Source: Treponema sp. UBA3662 (GTDB lineage Bacteria > Spirochaetota > Spirochaetia > Treponematales > Treponemataceae). From it: a DNA stretch of 7,871 nt. Location: NCBI GenBank assembly GCA_002373205.1, contig DFJV01000076.1, forward strand, positions 1-7,871, in the 5' to 3' direction. The notes below the pieces were generated by a model that was not told where the DNA came from, ran no database searches, and worked only from the letters and a program-made list of their open reading frames with translations. Positions 1 to 5,789 of this stretch are shown here, piece by piece (positions within the stretch are counted from its first letter, which is position 1; the number at the start of each line of letters is the position of its first letter). The position numbers were made by a program, and so were the translations under genes.

Positions 1-1390
1 GCTTATATACGTGGAACATGTTGTTAACCTGCTCCTGAATCAAATCCTTTGCAGTGCGGTTGATTTTTTCAACAATCTCCTTAAGGCGGTTCAGGAAGGC
101 AACGTCCTTGTGGCTGTCGCGGATAAGGCTTGTAATGTTTGCCTCGTCAAAGTCCCCGTTGCGGCTAAAGCGGCTTTCAAAGCTCTTGATTACGTCCATG
201 CACTCGTTAAGGGCATATACGTCCGTTGAAAAGTTGGACTTGTAGGCGGCGTTGTTAAAGAATCCTTCTATTACAATGTCGTTAAGAAGCGGCTTTAGGT
301 GTTCCTCGTAGAAATTCTTTGTAAAAGTCTTAAGGATCTGCATAGGCATTACAAAGGTGAATGAAGTTGGCGTACTCTGCTTTAAAAGGGCATTCATCTC
401 GTTGCTGTATCCGCGAACAGGTTCCATGTTTATTCCCTGGAAGATGCGGTTAAGCTCTTCGCTTATCTTTTCGTCCTGCAGCTCGTTCTTTAGGCGCAGC
501 CCCTCCACGTTAAAGCGGTCTTCAAGATAGTCTGCGTACTTTTGCCTTGCGTTTCCGTTGTAACCTGACTTTGGCGGAATATAATCCGGTGACTTCTTTG
601 CAAGGCGGATCAAATTCAAAAGGTTTTCGGAATTCATCACCTGGCGCATTACACCCTGAATCTTCTTTAGCTTCTCGTAAATTTCCTCTCCGTCCTCACT
701 GGTGAATGAAGCGCGGTGGCAGAGCTGGTAGAGGGCTATGATTGCATTGCTTACGGAATTGCTTATGTCCATGTCCGCACCAACGTAGTACAAATCCTTG
801 AGCGAAGTTTCCAGCATGTCTACCGGAATGGCCTGGAAGTTGGGCGTATAGTCCGGCGCACCGGAAAATTTATTGTCAAAAAGACGGAGTGCGGTAATGT
901 AGTCAAAGCGGCAGATGTCGTTCAGCTGCTTGATTTTATTTATTACTGTGTCTATTTTTACAAATTCAGGCGTATTCAGGTGCTTTACGATTTTTTCCAG
1001 CTGGCGGTGCTCGTTTTCCAAAAAGCGGGTGATTGACTCCGACTGCCGTGCCCCTGCCTTGCGGTTCTCGTATGAAAGAGTTTGCAAGATATCCTGAATC
1101 TCCGGCGGAAAACCGGTAAGAAGCAGCTGTTCTTCAAAGATTGCGCTGCGCTGGAGATCTTCGTTGCAAATCGTATTCGCAAGGATGTCTCCTATCATCT
1201 TTGTGTTGTCAAAAAGAATCCTGAGCGACTCAGCAAAATTCTCGTGCACAAGGGAATTCTTGTAGATTACAGGAACAGCCTCGCGCAATTCATTTTCAAT
1301 TTTTTTCAAAGCCTGACGCTTTTTAACCTCAGGGGAAGAAGAGAACAGTATTGACTGTAAAAAATTAGACAAACCTTCTAAAAATGCCAT
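1..1390 (-). CDS. Uncharacterised helical protein, spirochaete-type (DUF5312-like), C-terminus cut by window edge
   Basis: An open frame runs from an ATG at 1390-1388 leftward off the window: 463 codons without a stop, so the C-terminus is missing. It begins MAFLEGLSNFLQSILFS and appears almost entirely alpha-helical and charged. I see no signal peptide, convincing membrane segment, metal-binding motif or nucleotide-binding motif. From memory it resembles a Treponema-restricted family labelled DUF5312, but that label is recalled, not searched. It lies 12 bp downstream of dus on the same strand, so it is probably the third gene of the tatD-dus operon. The only upstream SD-like bases are AGGA, just 2 nt from the ATG, so translation may depend partly on coupling to dus. 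No function is assigned. I am confident it is a real gene because of the long open frame, coherent protein composition and tight operon spacing, but not of its family name. Confidence 0.85.
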   Translation of the reverse strand, partial: MAFLEGLSNFLQSILFSSSPEVKKRQALKKIENELREAVPVIYKNSLVHENFAESLRILFDNTKMIGDILANTICNEDLQRSAIFEEQLLLTGFPPEIQDILQTLSYENRKAGARQSESITRFLENEHRQLEKIVKHLNTPEFVKIDTVINKIKQLNDICRFDYITALRLFDNKFSGAPDYTPNFQAIPVDMLETSLKDLYYVGADMDISNSVSNAIIALYQLCHRASFTSEDGEEIYEKLKKIQGVMRQVMNSENLLNLIRLAKKSPDYIPPKSGYNGNARQKYADYLEDRFNVEGLRLKNELQDEKISEELNRIFQGINMEPVRGYSNEMNALLKQSTPTSFTFVMPMQILKTFTKNFYEEHLKPLLNDIVIEGFFNNAAYKSNFSTDVYALNECMDVIKSFESRFSRNGDFDEANITSLIRDSHKDVAFLNRLKEIVEKINRTAKDLIQEQVNNMFHVYK

Positions 1391-1402
1391 AGTCCTACTC
1401 TG

Positions 1403-2416
1403 TTATTCAAGATAAACCGCAAAGATTCTACGGTACTCTTCTATCGTATCGGCAGAAACCACCTGCTTTCTTAATAGTGCACCGCCTTTAATTCCAGAAC
1501 TATAGGCGCAAAACTTCTTTCTCATCTGCATACAGGCATTCTTTTCGCCTTTTTCCTGAACATTCAGCTCCAGTTCCCTAAAACCAGTCTTAATACGCTC
1601 ATCGGCAGTCTCGTCATCATAACGGCCGTACTTTAAATACTGAACGGTTTTCTTGAACAAAAACGGATTTCCCATGGCACCGCGGGCAAACATCACTCCG
1701 TCAACACCAGTCTGCTCAAGCATTGCCTTGGCACTTTCCGGCGAAAAAGCATCCCCGCTGCCAAAAACAGGTATCTTTCCGCCCACAAATTCAACAAGCT
1801 GCCTCTGGATTCCCCAATCAGCCTTTCCTTCATAGCCCTGGGCCCTTGTCCGTGCGTGAATCGTAATAGCGTCCGCCCTTGCCTCCAAAGCCGCCGCCGC
1901 ACACTCCTTCCAGGTAAGGTGGCTTGCATCCCAACCGGAGCGGATTTTTATGGTAACAGGCACGTTTCCCCTTTCCGGATGCAAAGCCGCATAGGATTCC
2001 GCCGCCTTTTTTACGGAAGAAACTATTGCGTAAAGCAAGTCCGGGTCCCTCGTAAGGCTACTGCCCGCACCGCTTTTGATTATCTTGGGAACAGGACAAC
2101 CGCCGTTTATGTCTATGCTGGTACATTCGGTAGTTTCAAGAACAATTTTGGCCGCTTCAGCCATAACATCAGCATTTCCGCCAAAAATCTGAACAGCATA
2201 GGCCTTTTCCGACGGAGCACGGGCCATAAGAGCCGCCGTCTTTTGCGAACCGCGGGTAAGGGCCTCTGCGCTTACCATCTCGGTCGTGCAGTAGGAAGCC
2301 CCGTTTTCCACGCAAAGTGAACGGAAAGCCCTGTCGCTGTAACCGGCAATCGGTGCCAGAAAGAGGTTTCCGTCCAGTGTGAGGTTTCCAATTTTTACGC
2401 TGTGGTAGAGTGCCAC
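1403..2416 (-). CDS. dusB: tRNA-dihydrouridine synthase, DusB type
   Basis: A 337-residue flavoenzyme expected to reduce specific uridines in tRNA to dihydrouridine, using FMN and NADPH in the cytoplasm. The family landmarks occur in order. LAPIAGYSDRAFR (20-32) is the N-terminal FMN-barrel signature, followed by TEMVSAEAL (45-53) and VQIFGGN (75-81). DINGGCPVPKIIKSGAGSSL (102-121) contains the catalytic Cys107 that donates a proton to the substrate uracil. TIKIRSGW (155-162) and TIHARTR (185-191) carry FMN/phosphate and tRNA contacts. VFGSGD (217-222) and MFARGAMGNPFLF (242-254) form the C-terminal phosphate-binding strands. Length is normal for bacterial Dus. The start is a GTG at 2416-2414, preceded by AGGGG six nt upstream. 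It lies 13 bp after the tatD stop and 12 bp before the next gene, so it is in the tatD operon. The Dus family call is very secure. DusB rather than DusA or DusC is judged from motif style only. Confidence 0.95.
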   Translation of the reverse strand: MALYHSVKIGNLTLDGNLFLAPIAGYSDRAFRSLCVENGASYCTTEMVSAEALTRGSQKTAALMARAPSEKAYAVQIFGGNADVMAEAAKIVLETTECTSIDINGGCPVPKIIKSGAGSSLTRDPDLLYAIVSSVKKAAESYAALHPERGNVPVTIKIRSGWDASHLTWKECAAAALEARADAITIHARTRAQGYEGKADWGIQRQLVEFVGGKIPVFGSGDAFSPESAKAMLEQTGVDGVMFARGAMGNPFLFKKTVQYLKYGRYDDETADERIKTGFRELELNVQEKGEKNACMQMRKKFCAYSSGIKGGALLRKQVVSADTIEEYRRIFAVYLE

Positions 2417-2429
2417 CTTTTACCCCTGC

Positions 2430-3212
2430 CTACTCCGGCAGCTGGAATATCTTGCAGCTGTTGGTCCAAAGCTGGGCCGCAAGGCTTTCAAGGTCGGTTT
2501 CCAGCATTTCCGCAAGGAATTTTGCGGTAGAAACAAGGTATGCCGGCATAGTGCGCTTCTTTTCGCGGAATTCGGCAGGAATCATAAAGGGGCTTTCGGT
2601 CTCTATAAGAATCCTGTCGCGCGGAATGTTAAGCACAGTATCGTGAAGGTTACGGGCATTGCGGTAGGTCAGGTTGCCTGCAAAGGAGAAGTAGACGTTC
2701 ATGCCAGCGTCAAGGCACTTGTTTGCATAGGCGGCATCCTCGCTGTAGCAGTGGAAAATTGCACCTTTTTCCGGAATGCGGTCCTTTAAAATGTCAAAGA
2801 TGTCGTTGCCCGCATCGCGGTTGTGTATGATTACGGGCAGTGAATATTTCTGCGCAAGCTCCAGCTGGGCAATAAAAAGCTCTATCTGGCTTCTCTTGTC
2901 CCCAAACTGCTTAAGGTAGTCCAAGCCAGTCTCGCCTATTGCCACAACGTTGGGAAGCTTAACACTTTCTTCTATTATATTCATCCAGTCAGCACCGGGA
3001 GCTGTAACTTCCGAAGGGCCAACACCAACGGCATGGTAAATTCCCTTCATGGACTTTAGGACGGTGTACTCCTTCTTAAAATCGTGGAGGCTGTTGTTAA
3101 TGCTTATAATGCGTGTTACCCCAGCCTGTTTTGCTTGCTGAATAACGCGAAACTGTTCTACAGGGCTGTCATAAATCAACCCTATGTGGGCGTGAGTATC
3201 AAAAAACTGCAT
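2430..3212 (-). CDS. tatD: TatD-family metal-dependent hydrolase/DNase with altered metal site
   Basis: A 260-residue amidohydrolase-fold protein. TatD relatives are divalent-metal nucleases linked to DNA repair and DNA turnover, or D-aminoacyl/formyl hydrolases of similar fold. Visible ligands are the DTHAHI motif (His7, His9), GETGLDY with Glu94 (93-99 region), IIHNRDA with His130 and FHCYS with His154. The C-terminal strand reads LIETESPFM, so Glu206 stands where the family normally has the Asp of ETDSP. The usual GxHP motif near residue 65 reads GVGP, so its His is also absent. Barrel and length are otherwise typical. The ATG at 3212 has a good SD, AAGGA, 9 nt upstream. It is the first gene of the leftward operon with dusB. 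Its promoter region contains two inverted repeats. The family is certain; the exact substrate and metal stoichiometry are not, given the substitutions. Confidence 0.93.
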   Translation of the reverse strand: MQFFDTHAHIGLIYDSPVEQFRVIQQAKQAGVTRIISINNSLHDFKKEYTVLKSMKGIYHAVGVGPSEVTAPGADWMNIIEESVKLPNVVAIGETGLDYLKQFGDKRSQIELFIAQLELAQKYSLPVIIHNRDAGNDIFDILKDRIPEKGAIFHCYSEDAAYANKCLDAGMNVYFSFAGNLTYRNARNLHDTVLNIPRDRILIETESPFMIPAEFREKKRTMPAYLVSTAKFLAEMLETDLESLAAQLWTNSCKIFQLPE

Positions 3213-3248
3213 GGCTTTCTTCCTTAAAAGAATATTAAACTATTAGAA

Positions 3249-3282
3249 GAGACAGTCCAAATGAAAAATAAGCAACTGTCTC
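3249..3282. repeat. 8-bp perfect inverted repeat upstream of tatD
   Basis: GAGACAGT (3249-3256) and ACTGTCTC (3275-3282) are perfect reverse complements separated by 18 bp. In the leftward transcript this would lie in the tatD leader, about 37 nt before the ATG, and could be an operator or an RNA hairpin. Read rightward, the right arm is followed after three bases by eight T residues (3286-3293), which looks like an intrinsic terminator. However, no plus-strand gene precedes it and the loop is long. Its role is undecided. Confidence 0.5.
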
Positions 3283-3305
3283 ACATTTTTTTTCTTTATA
3301 CCGAT

Positions 3306-3334
3306 AGAATAACATAGGATATTGTAGAAGTCAA
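3306..3334 (-). promoter_or_regulatory. Candidate sigma-70 promoter for tatD-dus operon
   Basis: On the minus strand, TTGACT (3334-3329) and TATTCT (3311-3306) are separated by 17 bp, matching 5/6 and 4/6 of the consensus boxes. Transcription would start near 3299, giving a leader of roughly 85-90 nt before the tatD ATG that includes the 8-bp inverted repeat. A weaker alternative nearer the gene is TTGGAC (3260-3255) with TAATAT (3237-3232), also 17 bp apart, but it would leave almost no room for the SD. Confidence 0.4.
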
Positions 3335-3344
3335 CCTTTGACTT
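3328..3344. repeat. 7-bp inverted repeat overlapping the tatD -35 box
   Basis: AAGTCAA (3328-3334), CCT, TTGACTT (3338-3344) is a perfect inverted repeat with a 3-bp centre. Its left arm contains the candidate tatD -35 hexamer on the minus strand. The position and symmetry suit a binding site for a dimeric repressor or activator, but a chance arrangement cannot be excluded. Confidence 0.4.
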
Positions 3345-3406
3345 TTGGACGGTATTCATTGTGTCGGGCAAAAGTTTTTGCGCAAAACACGAACCAATCT
3401 GCCATC

Positions 3407-3491
3407 CCCGCTTTTCGGGGTTCCGCGGGTCCCTTCCCGCTCCATTGCTGTCGCAACCCGCCTGCGGCGGGCCCCTACAATCGGGCGTAGG
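3407..3491. repeat. GC-rich palindromic intergenic repeat, copy 1
   Basis: An 85-bp GC-rich block in otherwise AT-rich spacer DNA. It contains three small perfect hairpins: CCCCG/CGGGG (3406-3410, 3416-3420), GCGGG/CCCGC (3425-3429, 3436-3440) and CCCGCC/GGCGGG (3457-3462, 3466-3471, 3-nt loop). It shares blocks with a second copy at 6784-6863: the first 20 bp match at 16 of 20 positions, CGCTCC is shared, a GCTG-CGC-ACCC block is shared, and the right end CAATCGGGCGTAGG matches at 13 of 14. This looks like a dispersed REP-like element; it is not a gene. Confidence 0.65.
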
Positions 3492-3598
3492 CTGCACCGC
3501 AACTACCTGTTAAGTGGCAATGCAGAAAAGTCAGTTTTGCATTCAAACGGATTTGCCCCTACCCAAAAAAGCCGGAAATTGATTTCCATGCTTTTCAT

Positions 3599-3628
3599 TT
3601 GACACTACTTGCTTTGATATGCTATAAT
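3599..3628 (+). promoter_or_regulatory. Near-consensus sigma-70 promoter for the M23-bactofilin-yaaR-ricT cluster
   Basis: TTGACA (3599-3604) and TATAAT (3623-3628) both match consensus perfectly. They are separated by 18 bp, with TG one base before the -10 (3620-3621), an extended -10. Transcription should start near 3635, giving a leader of about 20 nt before the GTG start at 3656. This explains why the coding frame cannot begin at the TTG at 3599, which is part of the -35 box. It is the strongest promoter in the window. Confidence 0.88.
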
Positions 3629-3644
3629 TTTGTGATAAATTATC

Positions 3645-3649
3645 GGGAG
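3645..3649 (+). promoter_or_regulatory. Ribosome binding site of the M23 peptidase gene
   Basis: GGGAG lies six nt before the GTG at 3656. It sits downstream of the predicted transcription start, and it is what fixes the start codon of the peptidase. Confidence 0.75.
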
Positions 3650-3655
3650 TTTTCT

Positions 3656-4675
3656 GTGGCACGTACACGCAGATATAAAAATTTAGAAAATAACTTTGTT
3701 TCTCGAATAATGAACGCATTCGTATCTGGCTTTAAGAAGGCCGGCAGTTTTTTTGTACGTGTGTTCCATATATTCGACAAGAAACTTACTATAATGATTG
3801 TTCCGCACGCAAACGGAAAAGTCATCAATATTCAGACAAACGTATTTGCCCTTTCTGCGGCATTGGTAATAATAGCGGGACTGGTAATCTCCTTCATGCC
3901 TTTCGCAAGAAATTCCACCGGTTCCAGCGCAGAGCTCAGCAGGCTTAAGGAAGAAAACAAAGAAGCCCTCGCAAGCCTTGACGAACTTAGGGACGAAAAC
4001 AACAACCTTTTGCAGTCAGCAAAGCGCTTCCAAAATTCGCTAAGCCAGTCACTTGCCCTGCTTGGAATTGAACAGAACGAACCCGTAGAAAAAACAACTG
4101 GCGGCAACGGCTCAGACCTTGCCTCCCTCTTTGACACAAAAGACGTAATCTCTGGTTCACTAAAGGAAACATCAGACATAAGGCACCTCTCTGAATACCT
4201 GGAAAATGCAGTCCAGCCGGTTGAGCAGATTACAAACATGCTCAAGAACCAGGGCACCCTTTTTACAGACATTCCAAACATCTGGCCAATCAAAAACGGA
4301 ATCGGCCACATTTCAATGGCTTTTGGCCAGAACAAGCATCCTTTCACCGGCCAGTGGTACATCCACAAGGGTATGGACATAAGCACCTACCGCACCGGAG
4401 ACCCTGTAATGGCAACCGCAAACGGCACCGTTGTGGCAGTAAGCTACGACTTTGACGGTTACGGCAACTACATAATCATCAAGCACAAGCACGGCATCTA
4501 CACCCGCTACGCACACCTTTCCGTTGTCCGCGTTGCAAAGGGCGATACCGTAAGGCAAAGGCAGATAATCGGCAATATAGGCAACACGGGTCTTTCCACG
4601 GGCCCACACTTGCACTATGAAGTTCACGTAGGTTCGGACGTTGTAGATCCGGCAAAATACATAAACATAAAATAA
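3656..4675 (+). CDS. Membrane-anchored M23 (LytM/Csd-type) peptidoglycan endopeptidase
   Basis: A 339-residue predicted zinc endopeptidase cutting peptide cross-links of peptidoglycan on the periplasmic side. A basic cytoplasmic N-terminus is followed by a spirochaete-like stretch LTIMIVPHANGKVINIQ (44-60) and one membrane helix (about 63-82). An acidic coiled coil follows (about 92-131), then a linker and a C-terminal M23 domain (about 210-339). Zinc and catalytic residues are intact: HKGMD (His237, Asp241), YAHLS (His287) and GPHLHYEV (His320, with His318). The enzyme is therefore probably active, unlike degenerate EnvC/NlpD activators. The start is GTG at 3656 with an SD; an upstream in-frame TTG at 3599 is rejected because it lies inside the promoter. 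The stop TAA directly abuts the bactofilin ATG. M23 plus bactofilin is an established cell-shape pairing (for example Helicobacter Csd1 with CcmA), so a role in shape or curvature is a good inference. Confidence 0.93.
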   Translation: MARTRRYKNLENNFVSRIMNAFVSGFKKAGSFFVRVFHIFDKKLTIMIVPHANGKVINIQTNVFALSAALVIIAGLVISFMPFARNSTGSSAELSRLKEENKEALASLDELRDENNNLLQSAKRFQNSLSQSLALLGIEQNEPVEKTTGGNGSDLASLFDTKDVISGSLKETSDIRHLSEYLENAVQPVEQITNMLKNQGTLFTDIPNIWPIKNGIGHISMAFGQNKHPFTGQWYIHKGMDISTYRTGDPVMATANGTVVAVSYDFDGYGNYIIIKHKHGIYTRYAHLSVVRVAKGDTVRQRQIIGNIGNTGLSTGPHLHYEVHVGSDVVDPAKYINIK

Positions 4676-5167
4676 ATGGCACTTTTTAACGACGATTATT
4701 CAATAAACAGCATACTAGGAAACGGCTCCACAATAAAAGGCAACCTTAGGATAAACGGTTGCATTCACATTGACGGAGACTTAGACGGAAACCTAGAATC
4801 CTCAGGAAACGTAATAATCGGTGAGCATGCCCGCATAAACGGAAGCATAAATGCAAAATCCATTACAATCGGCGGAGTAATAAAAGGCGACGTAATCGCT
4901 CCAGAAGGAGTCCACCTTCTTTCCTCCAGCATTGTAATCGGAGACATACAGACTCACCATTTCCAGGCAGACAAAAACGTTCTAATCCACGGCCACTGTA
5001 TTGCCCTAAGCGACGACTCTTTTTACAACGAGGCCGTTCAAAAGTGGCAGGATAAGCAGGCAATAGCAAGCGCCTCTATCCTAAAAGACATGAAGATAAA
5101 CTTGCCGGAACAGCAGGAACCTAGCCAAAGCAACAGGGCAGACATGCAGGAGAGCGAATGGAAGTAG
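4676..5167 (+). CDS. Bactofilin (CcmA/BacA-type cytoskeletal protein)
   Basis: A 163-residue polymer-forming cytoskeletal protein. The core (about 10-112) shows the short-period beta-helix pattern of bactofilins: repeated hydrophobic-Gly turns such as IKGNLRINGCIHIDGDLDGNLESS split over successive strands, then VIIGEHARINGSINAKSI and ITIGGVIKGDVIA. A flexible, charged, Gln/Ser-rich tail (about 125-163) follows, as is common in the family. It has no membrane segment and is likely cytoplasmic, assembling without nucleotide and recruiting the adjacent membrane-anchored peptidase. Its ATG immediately follows the peptidase TAA (TAAATG), and I see no SD before it, so translation probably depends on reinitiation. 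Its last 10 bp overlap the yaaR start. Length and fold are normal. The gene could carry the symbol ccmA or bacA, but that naming is organism-specific and is left open. Confidence 0.93.
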   Translation: MALFNDDYSINSILGNGSTIKGNLRINGCIHIDGDLDGNLESSGNVIIGEHARINGSINAKSITIGGVIKGDVIAPEGVHLLSSSIVIGDIQTHHFQADKNVLIHGHCIALSDDSFYNEAVQKWQDKQAIASASILKDMKINLPEQQEPSQSNRADMQESEWK

Positions 5168-5700
5168 ACGCTTTAAGCCAAGGCCTGTACTTTTCCGCAG
5201 CCCAGGCAGCAGCTTCAGAAGCAGCCAAGCGTTCAAAACAAAAAGAGGAAGCAGAAAAAGCCGCCCGCACCAAAAAGAATGTATTTTCTTCGGCAATAGA
5301 GCGCACCCAGGCGGAATTCCGGCTAAAGCAGGAGGGGCTTCCCCCGCAGATTGCAGGAATGTCAACGGAAGAAGCGGTTGTTTTCCTAAAAGATGCGGCA
5401 GACCTTGCGGCAGAAAAACTAAAGGCATGCCAATTGCCAGAAAACTTTGCTGACTACCGCCAAAAAGTCAGCCAGTTCATGAAATATATAGTAAAAAACA
5501 ATTACACCGTAAAGCAGCAAAAGCATACGGGCCTGAACAGCAGGGGATGCAAATTTGAGCCCTACACTCAGGTAAAAATGATTAACGCCAAGCTCGACGA
5601 AATGGCACAGTGGCTTTTACACACACACAGCGACACGCTGCAAATGCTTGCCAAAATTGACGAAATCAACGGGCTTTTGGTGGACTTAATGGCAACTTGA
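5158..5700 (+). CDS. yaaR: YaaR family protein (DUF327)
   Basis: A 180-residue cytoplasmic protein of unknown biochemical function. The N-terminal third is an Ala/Lys/Glu-rich helix with a low-complexity segment (about 15-40). The C-terminal part carries the YaaR signature: a helix FADYRQKVSQFMKYIVKNNY (97-116), a central block around residues 134-148 (EPYTQVKMINAKLDE), and the terminal MLAKIDEINGLLVDLM (163-178). In Bacillus subtilis yaaR (about 146 aa) lies in the yaaQ-yaaR-holB-yaaT region, so the ricT/yaaT neighbour here supports the call. The ATG at 5158 has an SD, AGGAGAG, within the bactofilin gene and overlaps it by 10 bp, implying coupled translation. The spirochaete protein is longer than the Bacillus one because of its N-terminal extension. 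The family is recognised from the C-terminal motif, without a search; function remains open. Confidence 0.82.
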   Translation: MEVDALSQGLYFSAAQAAASEAAKRSKQKEEAEKAARTKKNVFSSAIERTQAEFRLKQEGLPPQIAGMSTEEAVVFLKDAADLAAEKLKACQLPENFADYRQKVSQFMKYIVKNNYTVKQQKHTGLNSRGCKFEPYTQVKMINAKLDEMAQWLLHTHSDTLQMLAKIDEINGLLVDLMAT

Positions 5701-5780
5701 CGCGGAGTAGAACCGCAGCCGTCCGGGGAGCAGGGGTTATGCCAAAAAAAGCAACCGCCGCCACCCAGGGCACAAGTCAC

Positions 5781-5785
5781 GGAGG
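5781..5785 (+). promoter_or_regulatory. Strong Shine-Dalgarno deciding the ricT start
   Basis: GGAGG lies four nt before the ATG at 5790. It is the best SD near the ricT N-terminus. A competing ATG at 5739 has GGGGAG eight nt upstream, so that longer form cannot be excluded. Confidence 0.6.
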
Positions 5786-5789
5786 TTTT

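Larger units (their letters stand above)
3213..3655. other. Divergent intergenic control region, no gene
   Basis: This 443-bp gap separates the leftward tatD operon from the rightward M23-bactofilin operon. It holds, left to right: the tatD SD, an 8-bp inverted repeat, a T8 tract at 3286-3293, a candidate tatD promoter, a 7-bp inverted repeat, a 12-bp palindrome TTTTGCGCAAAA (3376-3387), a GC-rich palindromic repeat (3407-3491), and a strong rightward promoter with its SD. The short reading frames crossing it are low-complexity translations of the repeat with no SD, so I see no protein gene. Confidence 0.8.

Noticed and set aside
11..1354. Several plus-strand frames of 60-106 codons over the left part
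   Set aside because: They are antisense to a single long minus-strand frame of 463 codons with coherent protein composition, so they are shadows.
3243..3497. Minus-strand reading frame of 84 codons through the tatD upstream region
   Set aside because: It translates the GC-rich palindromic repeat and promoter DNA, has no SD, and has a low-complexity Pro/Gly/Arg start. It is not a credible gene.
3599..3655. N-terminal extension of the M23 peptidase starting at TTG 3599
   Set aside because: The TTG is part of a perfect -35 box and the segment contains the -10 box, so it should not be in the mRNA.
4313..4627. Minus-strand 104-codon frame opposite the M23 domain
   Set aside because: It lies wholly antisense to the conserved catalytic domain of the peptidase, with no independent support.
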